From Priapulus caudatus (taxonomy: Eukaryota; Priapulida; Priapulimorpha; Priapulimorphida; Priapulidae), in the NCBI RefSeq assembly GCF_000485595.1, contig NW_014577434.1:81540-145133 (forward strand): 63,594 nt of DNA, read 5' to 3'. Of the stretch, positions 60,347 to 63,594 are shown in pieces. The notes under the pieces are model-generated. The model was not told where the DNA came from and searched no databases. It saw only the letters and a program-made list of their open reading frames with translations. How positions within the stretch are numbered: position 1 is the stretch's first letter; each line of letters begins with the position of its first letter. A program made the position numbers and the translations under genes.

Positions 60347-62674
60347 GTGCGTACACGAGGTTTAATGCTAAAGCTATTTACGGAAAGTGAAGTTCGCATT
60401 GAGTGGACTTGACTAACCTTGTCAAGAGCGCTTTGGATAACCTCCAGAGCGCTGGGCTGTAGATCAGGGAAGGTAGATTATGGCGGTATTATGACAATAC
60501 AGTTGTAAGCGATGATTGTTGTGCGTTCATGTGTCCCCCCTGTGGTAGTAATTCAGTTAATGACGTATATTGATGCGGAATTTAATATATAATAATAGAT
60601 GTATGATGATAATAAAATGGTAATATATGATGGATCCAGTGGTGTGTATGTATATTAGATTTAGCATATTATTTTAGTAATTTGAATGAGTATCAAGTTA
60701 AAAACTATAAATACTTTGTGGGGTCAGAGTATCTGTTCGTTTACTTTGCACCGTAGTGTCTAGCCTTAATGTTTGGTCGGGGTTGTTTTTGCAGTTGCGG
60801 CAAAGTGGCGCTGGGAGCTGCATGCTCTCTGCGAGTATCAGTTGGCGTCCATTGTAGCATGGGTGAACAGGCGAATGAATTCCTGATCAAGCATTTCCAG
60901 TACAACCACGCGCAGAGCCAGGAACACGCGTATATAGCCCAAGAAAGATGGAGGACCATCAGTATGTGGGTGGGATATTGTCACGCGTTTCTTTTTTAGA
61001 CTGCAATTTTCTTTTAGGAGTATGAAGTATGTGAACGGGTTGTAGTGTATGTTTCTTAAGAATATAAGTGAGTGGAAAATGCAGTCATTTCACACAGGAT
61101 TATAAATGATTGAATGTATGATAATACTGCAACAATGCCGGCCTGCAGCCGCGAGCGCGCACGCACGCGATGTACAAACCCAACAACGCAAACAAGATTA
61201 CAGATATTATATATATTAGTATATATATATATTATATTAAAAAACAAGTCAGTATAAATATATAAGTAAAAACATTTAAAACACATATATATATTACACA
61301 TATATTTGGTGTGACTGTGATTAATATACATCAGGGAGCGGGTATAATGCAATACGATATAATGTATACGATACGATACGATACAGGAAAGAATGATGAA
61401 TAGATATGTCTAATGACAATACAATACATGTTATTGTCATTTACGCTATGAGTATAGCATTGTATTAATGTTAGCAGTTCTTAGAGGCCTGTTCTATTTG
61501 CAGGATTTTTCAGGACTATTGGAGCGTGTGTCACACTTAGTGTAATCAGATGCACAGGTGTTGTATGAGAGTGAAGAGGATCAGGCAAGACTATTCAGAC
61601 ATCGTGATGTTCGGAGTAGACAAAGTAGGATTCACGCAAAGCAGGTAGAGGTACATCATATGCACGATAGTTAGTTATCAACAAGTTTATATCTTATCCA
61701 GCTCTTTTTCCGCGCTCTTTTATGTATGTGTTAAACTGTGATTTTTGTTCTATAAACTTTCTGTGTCTGTGCGCTAGACATCAGGTATTTTTGTTTTTTC
61801 GTTTTATGGAATCATATGTGTCTAGGCTGTTGTAAAGAATTCTGTTAGCTAGGGGTGTAAACGTTAATATGTGTGCAATTAGTCATTTCGTTCAGCTGGA
61901 GTAAACTCAGTATTTATTGCTCTTGTTTTGGGTTGTTTTGGTGTGGCAATCCTGACTGTGTTATTTATTTGTGATGGATGAAAAATGTGGGTGTTTGGCG
62001 AGAGGGTTGCTGTAAAGGTGGGTACGTGCAGTATGAGGTTGAGCATACCGAGTCTGGCGATTATGGGAAACGGAGATTGGATTGCAGTATGGGGAGAGAG
62101 ATTATACACTTGCACGACACAAGTAGAGGAATTGCAGGCAGGTAAGGTTGGAGTGCGAACAATGTTCTTTGTATTTATCTGCACGTGTAATGTGTATCTG
62201 CAGCTGTAGCCTAGGAAGATTGCACGTAACTCGGGATTGGAAACTTGTATAAGTCAAAATTTATCTAAAAAGCATGTGCAGTTGCGTGTGATGCAGACAG
62301 AAAGTGTCAGGAACTTTGATGGAAAAGATAGTTACATGAGTATTGATGCAGCCATAATCACCTTTTCATGGTACAGACATGGTTATTTAATTATATACTT
62401 CACAAGTTTGTCTTTTGCGCCTAGCTTTATCAAATGTGGACATCTGATTAAAAGCTCATAGTAGAATAATGTTTTGCACAAGGAGGTGTATAAGGTTTAT
62501 GGTTCAGTAATTATTATTTACTAGTTTTAGAATAGAGTGTTTTTTACTCTTGATTTCAGTTGTAGGTTCTTGTTTCTTAACTGCCTAAGGCAAACAAAGG
62601 TGTGATTTGGAGGCTATTTTTATTTTATAGGTGTGTGTGCATGGTTATGTTTGTGCCCCAGTGGTTCAGGTTTA
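60347..62674. other. Intron, gene continues to the right
   Basis: Searched for the second half of CH1 (the DG-N/R-P and LGLIWTIIL block) in all plus frames and did not find it. A frame at 60769-60999 follows an acceptor-like TTTTTGCAG but does not resemble a CH or spectrin repeat. Confidence 0.5.
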
Positions 62675-63402
62675 CGGGGCGCCAGGGGAGAGGCTGCATT
62701 TTTGTTCAACAAATATTTGTCTCAAACTGATTTGTGCACACAATTCATCTGTCTCAAAGAAGTAATTTTGTGCAAACAGACTCAATTCTGTCATCTGCAC
62801 AAAACTTCAAATTTTGTGAAACAAAACTCAATTCTGTCAATCCTGTCCCACCAAAAATCAATTTTGTGAACCAAACTCATTCTGTCATTACTGTCAGCAC
62901 AAATAGTAAATTTGTAGTAAAAGACAAACTTAATTCTGTCGACCGTTTCCAAAATCGATTTTGTGCCCAACTATGCACAGATTGTAAGTAAGGGCTACCA
63001 TTGTCGAAGAACGTGACCATGAACAATTTCTCCAGACGCAGTTTTCTGACAATGGTTAAGCCTTCTTCATGCGTGTGCATATTTGAGGCAACCCAAAATT
63101 CGAGAGTTTTGGAACGGTTCGATAGATGAGTTTTGTGTTTCAAAATTGAGTTTGTGGAACGGTTGACGATTGGTTTTGTTGTTTACAAATGAGTTTTGGG
63201 TCAGGGTTTGAACAAATATTGAAGTTTGTTTCCTCAAATTTGAGTCTTTGTGGGACAGGTCAATTGACGATTGAGTTTTTTTTGTGGTTCACAATTGAGT
63301 TTTGTGGGGAGCGATTGACCCGAATTGAGTTTTGTGGTTCCACAAAACTCAGGTTTTTGGTCAAGTTTATAGGTAAAAGATGCCTGCCTGCATGGCGCCC
63401 CG
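62675..63402. repeat. Long foldback region with CAAAACTCAATT repeats
   Basis: CGGGGCGCCA at the left end is matched in complement at the right end. The left half holds several copies of CAAAATTT/CTCAATTCTGTC and the right half several of their complement, TTGAGTTTTGTGG. Probably a non-autonomous foldback element about 730 bp long. Confidence 0.6.
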
Positions 63403-63594
63403 ATACAGATAGCATGGTTTAGGGTGCTGAATTTGCGACTTAAAAGAAGACTGTAAAAGTAAAAATGGAAATGTTTTAAACGGAAAAAGTTAGTTACAGT
63501 GAAGTTATATGCAGCTACTAACCTTGTCTTGTACGACTGGTTTTAATTCATAGATACATTAACAAGTTTGGTCTGGTTTCTAGGTTTATCAATG

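Noticed and set aside
60769-60999. Frame after an acceptor-like TTTTTGCAG as nesprin exon 5
   Set aside because: The translation lacks the expected end of CH1 (NI...DG...LGLIWTIIL) and no suitable donor follows.

Overview
The window is animal (metazoan, most likely invertebrate) nuclear DNA. Spliced exons with canonical GT/AG borders encode the start of a tandem calponin-homology (CH) actin-binding domain. The best match I can make from family knowledge is nesprin-1 (SYNE1, Msp300 in flies), the giant outer-nuclear-envelope spectrin-repeat protein. The rest is intron or intergenic DNA packed with minisatellites, polypurine/polypyrimidine tracts and small transposable elements. I cannot name the species. 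Indel-rich repeat units and three N gaps (10366-10390, 23235-23244, 43872-44020) point to a long-read assembly with local consensus errors.

Layout. 1-2250: noisy minisatellite of about 58-60 bp units. 2.3-9.9 kb: no recognisable gene; it holds a repeat-rich inverted element, two head-to-tail Helitron ends with a tRNA-Arg-like segment inside, and a hAT-type MITE with an 8-bp target duplication. 10.0-12.1 kb: (CT)n tracts around an N gap and a suspect 1-kb stretch. 12.1-18.7 kb: no gene, several hairpin elements. 18.7-27.7 kb: a 4.4-kb segment present twice in direct orientation, each copy carrying the same candidate first exon. 27.7-28.5 kb: inverted junction and polypyrimidine tract. 29.4-32.7 kb: minisatellites and MITEs. 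35.1-36.1 kb: 1 kb of alternating purine-pyrimidine DNA. 36.5-38.3 kb: two polypurine blocks that look duplicated. 41.4 and 46.2 kb: two more candidate first exons. 49.4-50.5 kb: 47-bp minisatellite next to a CpG-rich region. 52.1-52.8 kb: a long His-rich first exon. 56.95, 59.1 and 60.3 kb: three consecutive CH-domain exons, all on the plus strand. The gene runs off the right edge.

The candidate first exons at 19402, 23923, 41374, 46173 and 52112 all open with ATG and end in phase 1 with a G before GT. The first CH exon begins with AG, so each junction gives a GAG (Glu) codon that starts the conserved E-Q-x-x-V-Q-K segment. I infer one gene with several promoters that swap the N-terminus ahead of an invariant CH domain.

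The most unusual non-gene signal is a dispersed family of tiny palindromes, at least fifteen in this window. Their ends are CARRAG/CTYYTG and the arm consensus is close to CARRAGYNNATAATA. Most are flanked by 7-bp direct repeats that often fit ATNNNAT. Arm sequence differs from copy to copy, yet the two arms of each copy match each other.
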